From assembly GCA_027487315.1 (NCBI GenBank), contig JAIYDW010000249.1, forward strand, positions 17,860-81,859: 64,000 bases of DNA. The letters run 5' to 3'. The notes under the pieces are model-generated. The model saw nothing but the letters and a program-made list of their open reading frames with translations, was not told where the DNA came from and did no database searches. The position numbers and the translations under genes are program-made. This DNA comes from Verrucomicrobiaceae bacterium. Lineage in GTDB: Bacteria > Verrucomicrobiota > Verrucomicrobiia > Verrucomicrobiales > Verrucomicrobiaceae. This document shows, in pieces, positions 27,916 through 36,176 of the stretch (the stretch's first letter is position 1; the number at the start of each line of letters is the position of its first letter).

Positions 27916-28402
27916 ACAGAGCTGCTTTCACAGCGATGGCCGCCGAAAATGCCGTGATCGGACGGAGGCGGATGTTGCGGAAATAGACCTCTGAGCCTGC
28001 GAGGCTGCGCATCCAGACATTCCAGAAAGCGCCATGTTTGCCCGTGCAGTGGTAGAGCAAGCCGCTATCTCGTGCTCGGTCGAGCCGTGGTGCCCACTTC
28101 TTTTCGCCGAACTTCACCTCAAAAGAATAATGGTAGTCGCCGTATTCTTTGAGCGTGGTCAGGCCACCGTAGATTTCGCCTGTGATCTTGAGCACAGGTG
28201 TTCCTTCCTCTTCGATCACCGTGAAGACCTTCTTCGGATCGTTGTTCAAGCCTAGCGGTGTGCCTTTATTGTAGTTGTCTGACTGCGGCGTGCCTGGGGG
28301 TAGTCCCTCTACACTCTGATTTTTTACCACCCAGTTTTTACCGGCTGCTGTTCGGAAAGTAAGATGGAGCACGATTGGGATTTGAGTTTGGATTGAGAAC
28401 AA
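27908..28402 (-). pseudogene. remnant of a 3-keto-disaccharide hydrolase (DUF1080) gene
   Basis: The frame encodes clear DUF1080 sequence (NWVVKNQSVEGLPPGTPQ, GLNNDPKKVF, LKITGEIYGGLTTLKEYG, DSGLLYHCTGKHGAFWNVWM), then jumps from WMRSL straight to AGSEVYFRNIRLRPITAF. Family members normally have about 100 or more residues between these points, including the middle strands, so an in-frame internal deletion is inferred. There is no signal peptide and no ATG: the frame opens only at a TTG, and the first in-frame methionine lies beyond the conserved core. It is probably a broken last gene of the sigma-factor operon. Intact homologues act on 3-keto glycosides in the periplasm. Confidence 0.75.
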
Positions 28403-28428
28403 TGGCTGGCCAATGTCAGCGTCTTGGC

Positions 28429-28464
28429 TCAGCGGGTGACACGGTTCAGCGAGTTCCCACGGAT
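28429..28464 (-). pseudogene. 3'-end relic of a PhoD-like phosphatase gene
   Basis: Directly after the sulfatase stop the minus strand encodes IRGNSLNRVTR and a stop. The intact PhoD-like gene at 30000-31415 ends in the same RGNSLNRVTR. Over the 33 bases from R to the stop, 27 are identical; all five differences in sense codons are synonymous and the sixth swaps TGA for TAA. This looks like the tail of a lost paralogue. Upstream codons (NSQ) no longer match. Confidence 0.55.
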
Positions 28465-28468
28465 CTGA

Positions 28469-29986
28469 CTATTCGACGCCCTTTTTCTTACCGGCCTTGC
28501 GCATGGCTCTTTTGTCATCCTTGTTGGTGGGGGAGTCAGGCTCGTTGTGCGCAGGCAGGAGTGCTTTGAACTTGGCCATGATTTCCTTGGATTCGGGATT
28601 GGCGGCCAGGTTTTTGTGTTCCAGCGGGTCGGTGCTGTGGTCGTAGAGTTCCTCTGCGCCATTCGCTTTGCCGCCATACCAGGTGTAGCGGTAACGGCCA
28701 TCGGTGAGGGAATGGTTGCTGAACTGGTAGGTGGTCAGGGTGGGATGATTCCACTCCATCTTCGGGTCCTTCAGCAAGGGCACAAAGCTGCGTCCTTCGT
28801 TCTCCGCATTGGGCGGGAGGCCGCACAACTCAACCAACGTGGGATACATATCGAGCAGGTTGACGACGCCATCGCATTTGACGCCGGCGGGAGTCATGTC
28901 GGGCACGCGGACCATGAAGGGTACGCGGTCAGACTCTTCCCAGAGGTCGGTTTTGCCGTATTTGGTCTTTTCGCCCAGATGCCAGCCGTGATCGCCCCAG
29001 AGCATGAGGATGGTGCTGTCAGCATGCTGGCTCTTCTTCAATGCATCGAACAGCACACCCAGACAATGGTCCACGTAGCTGATGTTTGCGAGGTAGGCGC
29101 GTTGCGCTTGCTTGTGCATGTTGGCTTTGTCGATCGCGTCAAACGAGCCAATCGAAGATTTGAACAGGTGCTTTCCATTCGCGTCCACGATGTCGTTGAG
29201 ATCGTCGCGGAAGATTTCGACCGGCTTGATGGTTTCCAGCGGATAGAGGTCAAAAAACTGCTGTGGGACGAACCACGGCAGATGCGGTTTCGAGATGCCC
29301 AGGGCCATGAAGAATGGCTTGCCATCGAAATCGCGTTTGAGCTGATCTGCCGCCCATTGGCAGGCGACATAGTCCTTCGTCTCTTCGACCGCGGCCTTGC
29401 AGGCTCCCCACTTCGTCACTTCCTTTTCCTCACCTTTCTCCTGGCCCTTTTCGTCGGCTTTTTCGCCTGAGGCGGATGACGGAGATTCCTCCCAGAGCAT
29501 GCCTTTGTTGCGTCCTCCGCCTTCAGCGAACTCTTGGAACGCCCATTGGCCCTCATCCATCCCTTCAGACGTCGGATGCTTGTGGAAGATCTTTCCCGTG
29601 GAGAGTGTGTGGTAGCCGTTCTTGGCGAAGTATTCGGGAAGGGTGACCACATCCTTGGCTTTCGGGGCTTTCTTCAGGTCTTGAGTGTTGCCGTAAATGC
29701 CCGTCGTGGAAGGGCGTTTGCCGGTCAGGATCGCCGAGCGACTCGGGCAGCAAACCGTGGATGCGCAATAGGCCTTGTTCATCACCATCGCCTGCTCTTT
29801 GGCGAGCCGGTCAAGGTTCGGCGTGATCGCCTGTGAGTTGCCGCCGAAGCATCCGACCCAGTCGTTCAAGTCGTCAACGGCAATGAAGAGGACGTTGTAG
29901 GGCTTGGTGGGCTTGTCTGGGCTCGTTTGAGCGCCTGCAACGGATGCCATCAAGGCGCTGGCGAGAATGAGGTGTTTGAGCTTCAT
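28469..29986 (-). CDS. secreted sulfatase (iduronate-2-sulfatase-like)
   Basis: A 505-residue type I sulfatase. The signal peptide MKLKHLILASALMASVAGAQ is followed by NVLFIAVDDLNDWVG with metal-binding Asp residues. The CxPSR site is CCPSRSAILTGKR (Cys79 would become formylglycine), followed by TLSTGKIFHKHP, GISKPHLPWFVP and LWGDHGWHLGEKTKYGKTDLWE. That pattern is typical of the iduronate-2-sulfatase-like group; the actual sulfated glycan is unknown. A Lys/Glu-rich insertion (about 170-190) is unusual. The PhoD-like gene ends 13 bp upstream, so cotranscription is likely. No formylglycine-generating enzyme is in the window. Confidence 0.94.
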   Translation of the reverse strand: MKLKHLILASALMASVAGAQTSPDKPTKPYNVLFIAVDDLNDWVGCFGGNSQAITPNLDRLAKEQAMVMNKAYCASTVCCPSRSAILTGKRPSTTGIYGNTQDLKKAPKAKDVVTLPEYFAKNGYHTLSTGKIFHKHPTSEGMDEGQWAFQEFAEGGGRNKGMLWEESPSSASGEKADEKGQEKGEEKEVTKWGACKAAVEETKDYVACQWAADQLKRDFDGKPFFMALGISKPHLPWFVPQQFFDLYPLETIKPVEIFRDDLNDIVDANGKHLFKSSIGSFDAIDKANMHKQAQRAYLANISYVDHCLGVLFDALKKSQHADSTILMLWGDHGWHLGEKTKYGKTDLWEESDRVPFMVRVPDMTPAGVKCDGVVNLLDMYPTLVELCGLPPNAENEGRSFVPLLKDPKMEWNHPTLTTYQFSNHSLTDGRYRYTWYGGKANGAEELYDHSTDPLEHKNLAANPESKEIMAKFKALLPAHNEPDSPTNKDDKRAMRKAGKKKGVE

Positions 29987-29999
29987 GGTGATTGGCAGG

Positions 30000-31415
30000 T
30001 TAGCGAGTGACGCGATTCAGGGAGTTCCCTCGTGAATCGAAATGCTCGAGCGTGAGCTGTTCGGCGGCAGCGGTGATTTGGAGGAAGCCACCTTGCGGTG
30101 TAGCGGAGGTGTAAGGCTGTTTGATGAGAGCGTCTGGATCGGAGCCGTTCTTGGCTCCGGGCGCGACTCCCATGCGTGAGTTTTCATCATTCAAAGCCCC
30201 ACAGGCGAACTCCTCGATGCCGGAGGGATGAATGCTGTGGTATTGCCAATGACGGTCACCGCAGATGAGCTTGAGGTTATCAATCTTGTTTTCTTTCAAC
30301 CAGGCAAAGAAGGCATCGGCTTCGTGACGAAAGCCGCTGATGTCGGCGTGGTTATCGATCTTCTTTTTGTCGTCGGGGCCGACCATGGGAGTGGGCGAGA
30401 TGATGATCTTCCATTTCGCATCGCTGGCCTTGAGTGTGGCTTTAATCCATTCAAGCTGCTCGGTGCCCCAGAGTGATTTTCCCGGGCCATCGGCCATTTC
30501 ATTGGGCGAGCGATAGTCACGGCCTTCGGTGAGCCAAATTTGCAGGTTCTTGCCGACGCGATGGGTTCGGTAGCTGGGGCTTGGAACAGGCAACTGCTCG
30601 CGGAACATATCGATGCCGGTCTTTGGCAAAGGCAGCTCGCTGCTGGTGTTATCGCTTTCGTTGTATCGGAAGTCGTGATCGTCCTTTGACCAATAAGTCG
30701 GCACGTGACGGAAGAACTCAATCATGCGCGGAAAGCGAAACTGCTCATGCCAGCACTTGCGCAGTTGTGGTACCGTCTTGGCCACACGAAGCGGGTGGTC
30801 GTAATAGACAATGTCGCCCGTGCCGATGAAGAAGTCAGGTCGCAGTTTCAGCATGGTTTCAAAGGAGGGAAAGCCGAGTCGCTTATCTTCCGACGTAGCT
30901 GTCTCCGGCCCGCTGGCCTTGCCTTTCTTGCCGAGCATGAACTTGTTGTAGTTCATGCAACTGCCCACGATGAACTTCACCGGCGTGTCGGTCTCACCGC
31001 TCGGCAAGGTCTTGAAGGAACACTCCGGACCTGGCTTGGCACTTGCTTCCGAGCTGCCAAAGACCGGGCGGCAGTAGTAAGCCGTGTTCGGTTTGAGAGA
31101 GGTGAGTTCAGCGCGGAGAATGAAGTCACTGTCATCACTCGCAGCCTGAAACATCGTGCGGTGAGCAGCACTGAAATCCACCTTTGAGCTCCATTCGAAG
31201 CAAACTATCCCGTTGGCACCTGGAAGGTCACCGTTTGCATCGAGTTCCGTGGCGCTCGTTAGTCGCGTCTGCAGGCGGGCGGTGGACTGTGTGACTTCAC
31301 CACACATGGTGCCTTGCCCGAGGTAGGGAGCTTGGGCATCTGCGGCGTGAAGGAGCTGACGTTGCCACACCAAGAGTGGGAGGGCTTTGAGGATTTGGCG
31401 GCGGGCTGTCTTCAT
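30000..31415 (-). CDS. PhoD-like alkaline phosphatase/phosphodiesterase
   Basis: A 471-residue metallophosphatase of the PhoD family. An exported N-terminus (MKTARRQILKALPLLVWQ) has a twin-Arg-like start. The N-terminal Fn3-like domain (about 35-130) ends in NTAYYCRPVFG; the phosphatase core follows with KFIVGSCMN, FFIGTGDIVYYDHP (metal-binding Asp), YWSKDDHDFRYN, IISPTPMVGPD and LKLICGDRHWQYHS. The family cleaves phosphodiesters or phosphomonoesters with Ca/Fe centres. It lies 25 bp after the DUF1592 gene in the sigma-factor operon. A second, longer PhoD-like gene is at 58802. Confidence 0.9.
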   Translation of the reverse strand: MKTARRQILKALPLLVWQRQLLHAADAQAPYLGQGTMCGEVTQSTARLQTRLTSATELDANGDLPGANGIVCFEWSSKVDFSAAHRTMFQAASDDSDFILRAELTSLKPNTAYYCRPVFGSSEASAKPGPECSFKTLPSGETDTPVKFIVGSCMNYNKFMLGKKGKASGPETATSEDKRLGFPSFETMLKLRPDFFIGTGDIVYYDHPLRVAKTVPQLRKCWHEQFRFPRMIEFFRHVPTYWSKDDHDFRYNESDNTSSELPLPKTGIDMFREQLPVPSPSYRTHRVGKNLQIWLTEGRDYRSPNEMADGPGKSLWGTEQLEWIKATLKASDAKWKIIISPTPMVGPDDKKKIDNHADISGFRHEADAFFAWLKENKIDNLKLICGDRHWQYHSIHPSGIEEFACGALNDENSRMGVAPGAKNGSDPDALIKQPYTSATPQGGFLQITAAAEQLTLEHFDSRGNSLNRVTR

Positions 31416-31440
31416 TGGTTGGGGAGATCTCGATAGCAGA

Positions 31441-33900
31441 TCAGCGGGTCAAAAAGGGCTCACTGCACACCACGGCTTCAATCAGTGAGCGCAGGCCGTA
31501 TTCTTTCATGGGCAAATCAGCGACGATCTTCTCTACGGTGGCCTCATCGAGAGCTTCGATGCGGCGACCGCAGGCATAGGTGAGGAGGCGGTCGGTGAGC
31601 ATGTGGGCGAAGAGGGCTTTGCGTTGAACGAGGATCTTTTTCAATCCGGTCACGTCGTCGAACTTCTCGCCGCTGGGCAGTTCACCGCTGGAGTCGATCT
31701 TGGTCTTCTCGATGCGTGGACGCCAGTCGCCGATGGCGTCGAAGTTCTCCAGGGCGAAGCCAAGCGGATCGATTTTCTGATGGCAGCCGTAGCAGTTCGG
31801 CGATTCGCGATGCTTGCTCAGCAGCTCGCGCATGGACTTGGCTCCGCGCACATCGGGATCAATGGCGGGCACATCATCGGGTGGCGGTGGTGGCGGTGTG
31901 CCGAGGATGTTTTCCAGCAGGAAAACGCCGCGTGTGACGGGTGACGTGTCGATGCCGTTGGCGGTGATCGTGAGCACGGAACCCATGCCAAGCAAGCCAC
32001 CCCGTTTGTTGTTTTTGAAACTGACTTTACGGAACTCGTGCGCTTTGGCGGGAGCGCCCAACTCGCCGAGTTCGTAGTGTGTGGCGAGCGGTTGATTGAG
32101 GAAGCTGTAATCGCTATCGAGGAAGTTTACGATGCTGGCATCACGCTCGATGAGGTCGCGCATGAACATCCGAGTCTCTTGCTTGAAGGCATCCTGGAAA
32201 CCCTTCGAGTAGTATTCCTCGAACTCGCTGCGGTCTGGCGGCATGCCACCGAGGTTACGGAGATTCAGCCAGCTATCGAGAAAGCCTGCCACGAAGGCAT
32301 CGGAACGTGAATCGTCAAGAAGGCGACGTGTCTGCGCGATGAGAACGTCTGGCTTCGTGAGGTCTTGGCTCAGCAGTTCTGCATCCGGCATCGTGGACCA
32401 GAGGAAGTACGAAAGCCGTGAAGCCAGCGCTTGATTAGAAAGCCTCTTGGAGTCCTGTTTCGTCTCCTGAGAAAGATAGACAAAGCCTGGTGAGCAAAGC
32501 GCGGCCTTCAATGCTGCTTTGAAGCCATCCAGCGGCGTGTGCCCCGTGCTGATCCGTTTTTCAGCGATGGCCATGAGACGATCCATTTCGTCTTTTGAAG
32601 CCGGACGACGATAAGCACGCTCCGCAAAGGTCTGGAGCAGCTCTCGCATGTTTTCTGGTGAGAAGCCTTGTTTGCCCAAAACAGCCTGCTGAGGCGCGGG
32701 CGGCCATTGGTCATGGATCGGGCCGCGAATCTTGACTTCATCAATGCGGATGTGAGGGAACTTGCACACATGCAACGTGACCTGCTTGGCCTCAACGATT
32801 CCGAGCTTGCCTTCGTCGTCCTCGCTGATGAACTGCGGCCATAGATCCTTGTGGTAGTCAGCAATCTTGAACCAGGTTTTGCGGATGTCTTCAGGCCCAT
32901 TCGGGAAGACGAATCGGGGCGTGTGCCCAGCATCAAGCCAGACCGTCATTGTGCGCCACTCGGATTCGCCGTCATTCAGAGCGAACTCAGCCAGCATCGG
33001 CTGTTGCGGATGTGGGAGTTCGAGCGGGCCGAATTTGGCATCGCCCGGCACGATGCCGAATCGGAAAGGCTCGCGAATATCGGTGCCGAAGATTTCAGGA
33101 TCATATGGATGCTGTCGGTTCATGGCCTTCACCAGCACCTGGATCTCATAAAAGCCGTCCGCAGGCACACCTTCCTCGAAGTCGTTGATGAAGCCGAAAC
33201 CTGCGGTGTGCTTGTCTGAGTCCATGCACTCCATCACGAGCAGGTGACGGTTGTCATATTCGTTTCGCTTTTTCTCGGACTTCGCTTTGGTTTTGAACTC
33301 ACCTTTGAAGTGCCACACCTGCTCCTTCGGCTGCTTTTGATGAGCGAAGACTTTTTCCACCACGGCATCGGCGGCGTCGAGGTATTGATCGAGGAGGTAG
33401 CCAGAGGTTTGCAGCACATCGCCGAGGTTCTCCATGTGCTCTTCGGATTGATCGCGGGGGAACTTGGTGGTCGGATCAAAGGCGGCCATGTTCAGTGAGA
33501 ACAAATCGCCGATGGTGTTGATGTATTCGTGACGGTTCAATCGACGCAAAACGGCGCTGCCACCCGTGCTGGCGAGCGTTTCGCGGCCTGTTGTGAGGGC
33601 TTGCGTGAGTTGTTCGATGATGGCCTTTTGCTCATCGGCCGAGGGCTGCTTCGATTTCTCCGGCGGCATTTCACCGAGGTTGATTTGATCTAGGATGTCT
33701 TTGAGGTCGATCAGCGTGTCCACCTTGGCAACAGGCAGCGCGAGTGTGTCGAAACGGCGGTCGCCTTTTTGTTTCTCAGAGCCGTGGCAGTCGTTGCAGT
33801 AGGTGGAGAGGAACTCAGCAGGGCCGGCAAAAAGATGGGCTGTGAGGAGCAGTGAGAACAGCTGTCCCCATTGTTTGGCGGAGGTTCGTGATGGCAGCAT
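31441..33900 (-). CDS. DUF1592/DUF1588/DUF1585 cytochrome c-like protein
   Basis: An 819-residue exported protein of the Planctomycete cytochrome family. The start at 33900 (MLPSRTSAKQWGQLF) gives a signal peptide; earlier starts would read through a repeat. Order: heme-binding domain with CNDCHG, DUF1587 (VLRRLNRHEYINTIGDLF), a beta-rich middle, DUF1595 (FAERAYRRPASKDEMDRL), DUF1592 (ALASRLSYFLWSTMPDAELL), DUF1588 (GLLGMGSVLTI; second CxxCH in NCYGCHQKIDPLGF) and DUF1585 (FAHMLTDRLLTYACGRRIE). Two c-type hemes are expected. The function is not established; heme and secretion suggest periplasmic electron transfer or oxidative attack on a polymer. The DUF1552 gene upstream is its usual genomic partner. 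Confidence 0.93.
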   Translation of the reverse strand: MLPSRTSAKQWGQLFSLLLTAHLFAGPAEFLSTYCNDCHGSEKQKGDRRFDTLALPVAKVDTLIDLKDILDQINLGEMPPEKSKQPSADEQKAIIEQLTQALTTGRETLASTGGSAVLRRLNRHEYINTIGDLFSLNMAAFDPTTKFPRDQSEEHMENLGDVLQTSGYLLDQYLDAADAVVEKVFAHQKQPKEQVWHFKGEFKTKAKSEKKRNEYDNRHLLVMECMDSDKHTAGFGFINDFEEGVPADGFYEIQVLVKAMNRQHPYDPEIFGTDIREPFRFGIVPGDAKFGPLELPHPQQPMLAEFALNDGESEWRTMTVWLDAGHTPRFVFPNGPEDIRKTWFKIADYHKDLWPQFISEDDEGKLGIVEAKQVTLHVCKFPHIRIDEVKIRGPIHDQWPPAPQQAVLGKQGFSPENMRELLQTFAERAYRRPASKDEMDRLMAIAEKRISTGHTPLDGFKAALKAALCSPGFVYLSQETKQDSKRLSNQALASRLSYFLWSTMPDAELLSQDLTKPDVLIAQTRRLLDDSRSDAFVAGFLDSWLNLRNLGGMPPDRSEFEEYYSKGFQDAFKQETRMFMRDLIERDASIVNFLDSDYSFLNQPLATHYELGELGAPAKAHEFRKVSFKNNKRGGLLGMGSVLTITANGIDTSPVTRGVFLLENILGTPPPPPPDDVPAIDPDVRGAKSMRELLSKHRESPNCYGCHQKIDPLGFALENFDAIGDWRPRIEKTKIDSSGELPSGEKFDDVTGLKKILVQRKALFAHMLTDRLLTYACGRRIEALDEATVEKIVADLPMKEYGLRSLIEAVVCSEPFLTR

Positions 33901-33936
33901 GCTTGTGCTTGATTTTGAGAGTCGTGTGATACTTGA

Positions 33937-33981
33937 AATAGGTCCTATTTGTCGTATTCGACCTATTGGTCTTATAAGAGG
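33937..33981. repeat. five-unit 9-bp-period tandem repeat
   Basis: Consecutive 9-mers on the + strand are AATAGGTCC, TATTTGTCG, TATTCGACC, TATTGGTCT and TATAAGAGG, with consensus TATNNGNCN. The array fills much of the 71-bp gap between the DUF1552 stop and the DUF1592 start. Its last two units overlap the final codons and stop of the DUF1552 gene (33972-33981). It is AT-rich relative to its surroundings. Confidence 0.65.
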
Positions 33982-35240
33982 CCTGAGAGCGTGCCCGTGC
34001 TGGTTCCAAAGGCATCCACCTCCGCTCCAAAACGCTGTAGCATCGACAGATAGAGATTGCACAAAGGTTGCTTGCCCAAGCCGTTCACTGGATAGGCCTT
34101 GTGCTCACCATGTTTGATGCCACCTCCAGCCAGGATGATTGGGAGGTTGGTGTTCTGGTGAGAGTTCGCATTGCCCATGCCGCTGCCGAAGAGGACCATG
34201 GAATGATCCAAAAGCGTGCCACCACCGTCTTGGATGGACTTGAGCTTCTCCAAGAACCTCGCAAACTGCTCCACCTGATAGCGCTCCATCTTGATGAGCC
34301 CCTTAATGGCGTCCTCGCGCTGACCATGATGGGAGAGACCGTGGTAGCCACCGTTCAAGCCGAAGGCTGCCGCTTCAAAATCACCGCCGATCTCCAGCGT
34401 AGCGATGCGTGTGGAATCTGTCTGCAAAGCGAGGGCGATGAGGTCATACATCACGGGCAGATCGGAGACGAAGTCCTTGTTGTTTGGCTCGTCGATCTTT
34501 GCCTCAGGCTTCGGCACATGCGCCCACTTGCGGCGCAGTTCGATCTGCTTTTCCACATCGCGGACCGAGGTGAAATACTCGTCGAGCTTTTCTTTGTCGC
34601 GCTGAACGAGCTGACGCTGGAGAGACTTCGCGTCGCCCTGCACGGCGTCGAGGATAGAGCCTTTCATATCCAATCGATCCAACGAGGCGGCGATGTCGGC
34701 AGAGCCATCGGAGACGAAGAGTTTCCGAAACAACTCACGGGGCGTGGAGATGGGTGGGACGCGAGTGCCGCTGCGAGTCCAAGACATGAGACAGCCACCG
34801 TGGATACCGCTTTCCGAACCCAGCGCAAGCGTGGGAAAGCGAGTGGCTCCGCCCAGGGTCTCGGCAGCTCGTTGATCAAGCGTGATATTGCCCTCCGGCA
34901 TGCCTTTCGCATCAGCAGTGCGCACGCCACTGAGGAAGGAGCTCATGGCAAAGTGACCACCCTTCACTCCATGATCGAGGCCGGAATAAAGCGTGAAGTC
35001 TTTTTGATGCGGCTTCAGCGCCTGCACGGAATCCGGCAGGTCGTAATCCGCGCCTGTTTTCGTGGGAAAGAACGCAGGCGGATAAAAGCCGAGGAGATTG
35101 CCAATGCAAACCATGCGCATCGGTGACGATGCCGCAGTGGCTTTGGCAGAAACACGGCCTGTGAGCGACTCCAGGAATGGCAGAGCCATGCTGATACCGG
35201 TGGAGCGGAGGAAGAAGCGGCGATTGAATGCGGAGGTCAT
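33972..35240 (-). CDS. DUF1552 exported protein
   Basis: A 422-residue protein of the DUF1552 family, found mainly in Planctomycetes, Verrucomicrobia and Acidobacteria. A Tat-type signal (NRRFFLRSTGISMALPFLES) starts at residue 6. Family segments include VCIGNLLGFYPPAFFP, FTLYSGLDHGVKGGHFAM, ALGSESGIHGGCLMSWTRSG, KLDEYFTSVRDVEKQI, GLSHHGQREDAI and LFGSGMGNANSHQNTNLPI. The repeated His/Asp pattern and the DUF1501-like ending suggest relation to the alkaline-phosphatase/sulfatase fold, but the reaction is unknown. It lies 9 bp after the anti-sigma-like gene and precedes its usual partner DUF1592. Confidence 0.93.
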   Translation of the reverse strand: MTSAFNRRFFLRSTGISMALPFLESLTGRVSAKATAASSPMRMVCIGNLLGFYPPAFFPTKTGADYDLPDSVQALKPHQKDFTLYSGLDHGVKGGHFAMSSFLSGVRTADAKGMPEGNITLDQRAAETLGGATRFPTLALGSESGIHGGCLMSWTRSGTRVPPISTPRELFRKLFVSDGSADIAASLDRLDMKGSILDAVQGDAKSLQRQLVQRDKEKLDEYFTSVRDVEKQIELRRKWAHVPKPEAKIDEPNNKDFVSDLPVMYDLIALALQTDSTRIATLEIGGDFEAAAFGLNGGYHGLSHHGQREDAIKGLIKMERYQVEQFARFLEKLKSIQDGGGTLLDHSMVLFGSGMGNANSHQNTNLPIILAGGGIKHGEHKAYPVNGLGKQPLCNLYLSMLQRFGAEVDAFGTSTGTLSGLL

Positions 35241-35249
35241 AAATTTGAA

Positions 35250-36176
35250 TCAGGGAAGCGGGGTTTCCGAAGAGAGCAGTGCGACCTGCACCTCATCAAG
35301 GTAATGCACGGAAGCAGGCCTTGATGGAACCTCAGGCGGGACGGCACCGAAGATGAGCACCAAGGTCGTTGAGCCTGGGGGCAGGCGCAGGGTCATCGAG
35401 AAGGTTTGCCAACCATGAGAACCGGGAGCGGTGTCAAAGCGCTGCGATTCGGACACGACGCCATCACTTTCCACTTTGGACCAAAAGTTCTTTGTAGCCT
35501 GTGCGGGCGCTTCATCGAGAGCGATGGCACGAATCAGGTATCGCGAGCTAGCTTCGCTGTCCGTGGCGCAAAATGAAGCCGACACTTCCACTTCGGCATC
35601 GCCTGTCATGGCAGCAGCAGGAAGAGAACGCAGATCGAGCACCTGATAGGCACGCGAGGTGTGATTCTTCACGTCCTTCTCACGTGGAATCGGCTCCAAT
35701 CGCAGCATATGCTGTCCGGCCAAAGGCGTCACGTTCCCGTCCGCAGGCACAACCTTGGCGTCATCCATGCCCCATTGCCCGGCCTGAGACGGCAGGCCGT
35801 CGTTCAGGATCTGCTTCGTAGCTTCCAAACCGGCATCAAAGACACTCAGCGGCATCTTTTTCACCGCCGTCCGCTGCACCACAAACCCAAAAACCATCGA
35901 CGTGCAAAACATGCCAAACACAATCCCCGCCGCTGCTGCGGTGAGTGGCCGCCAAGTGAACCAGCGGGTTCGATGCGGAAGTGCTGTGAGCGAGGGACAT
36001 GGTGCCGCTTTGGCCACTGTGCCCAGCGCCACGTCGAGATTTATATAGCGCAGGTACGCTTCGCGGAAGTCGGGGTCTTCGCGCAAGTTGGCTTCCAGTT
36101 GTTTGAGTTCCTCTGATGAGGCGTTTCCATCGCGACTTTGGCGGATGATTTCGAAGCGTGGATCGTTAGTGTTCAT
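35250..36176 (-). CDS. membrane-bound anti-sigma-like protein
   Basis: A 308-residue protein. Residues 1-55 (FEIIRQSRDGNASSEELKQL) are a short cytoplasmic helical domain like those of anti-sigma factors paired with this sigma-factor type. One transmembrane helix spans about 78-100 (AAAAGIVFGMFCTSMVFGFV). The outer part (about 110-308) is a beta-rich domain with LRLEPIPREKD, WQTFSMTLRLPPGSTTLVL and YLDEVQVALL, resembling carbohydrate-binding jelly-rolls. Its ATG overlaps the sigma gene stop as ATGA. The inferred role is to hold the sigma factor and sense an extracytoplasmic ligand. No classic FecR or zinc-finger motif is visible. Confidence 0.75.
   Translation of the reverse strand: MNTNDPRFEIIRQSRDGNASSEELKQLEANLREDPDFREAYLRYINLDVALGTVAKAAPCPSLTALPHRTRWFTWRPLTAAAAGIVFGMFCTSMVFGFVVQRTAVKKMPLSVFDAGLEATKQILNDGLPSQAGQWGMDDAKVVPADGNVTPLAGQHMLRLEPIPREKDVKNHTSRAYQVLDLRSLPAAAMTGDAEVEVSASFCATDSEASSRYLIRAIALDEAPAQATKNFWSKVESDGVVSESQRFDTAPGSHGWQTFSMTLRLPPGSTTLVLIFGAVPPEVPSRPASVHYLDEVQVALLSSETPLP

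Noticed and set aside
33901..34062. Upstream start for the DUF1592 protein at 34062
   Set aside because: It would translate the 9-bp repeat and part of the DUF1552 gene in another frame; the ATG at 33900 gives a signal peptide.
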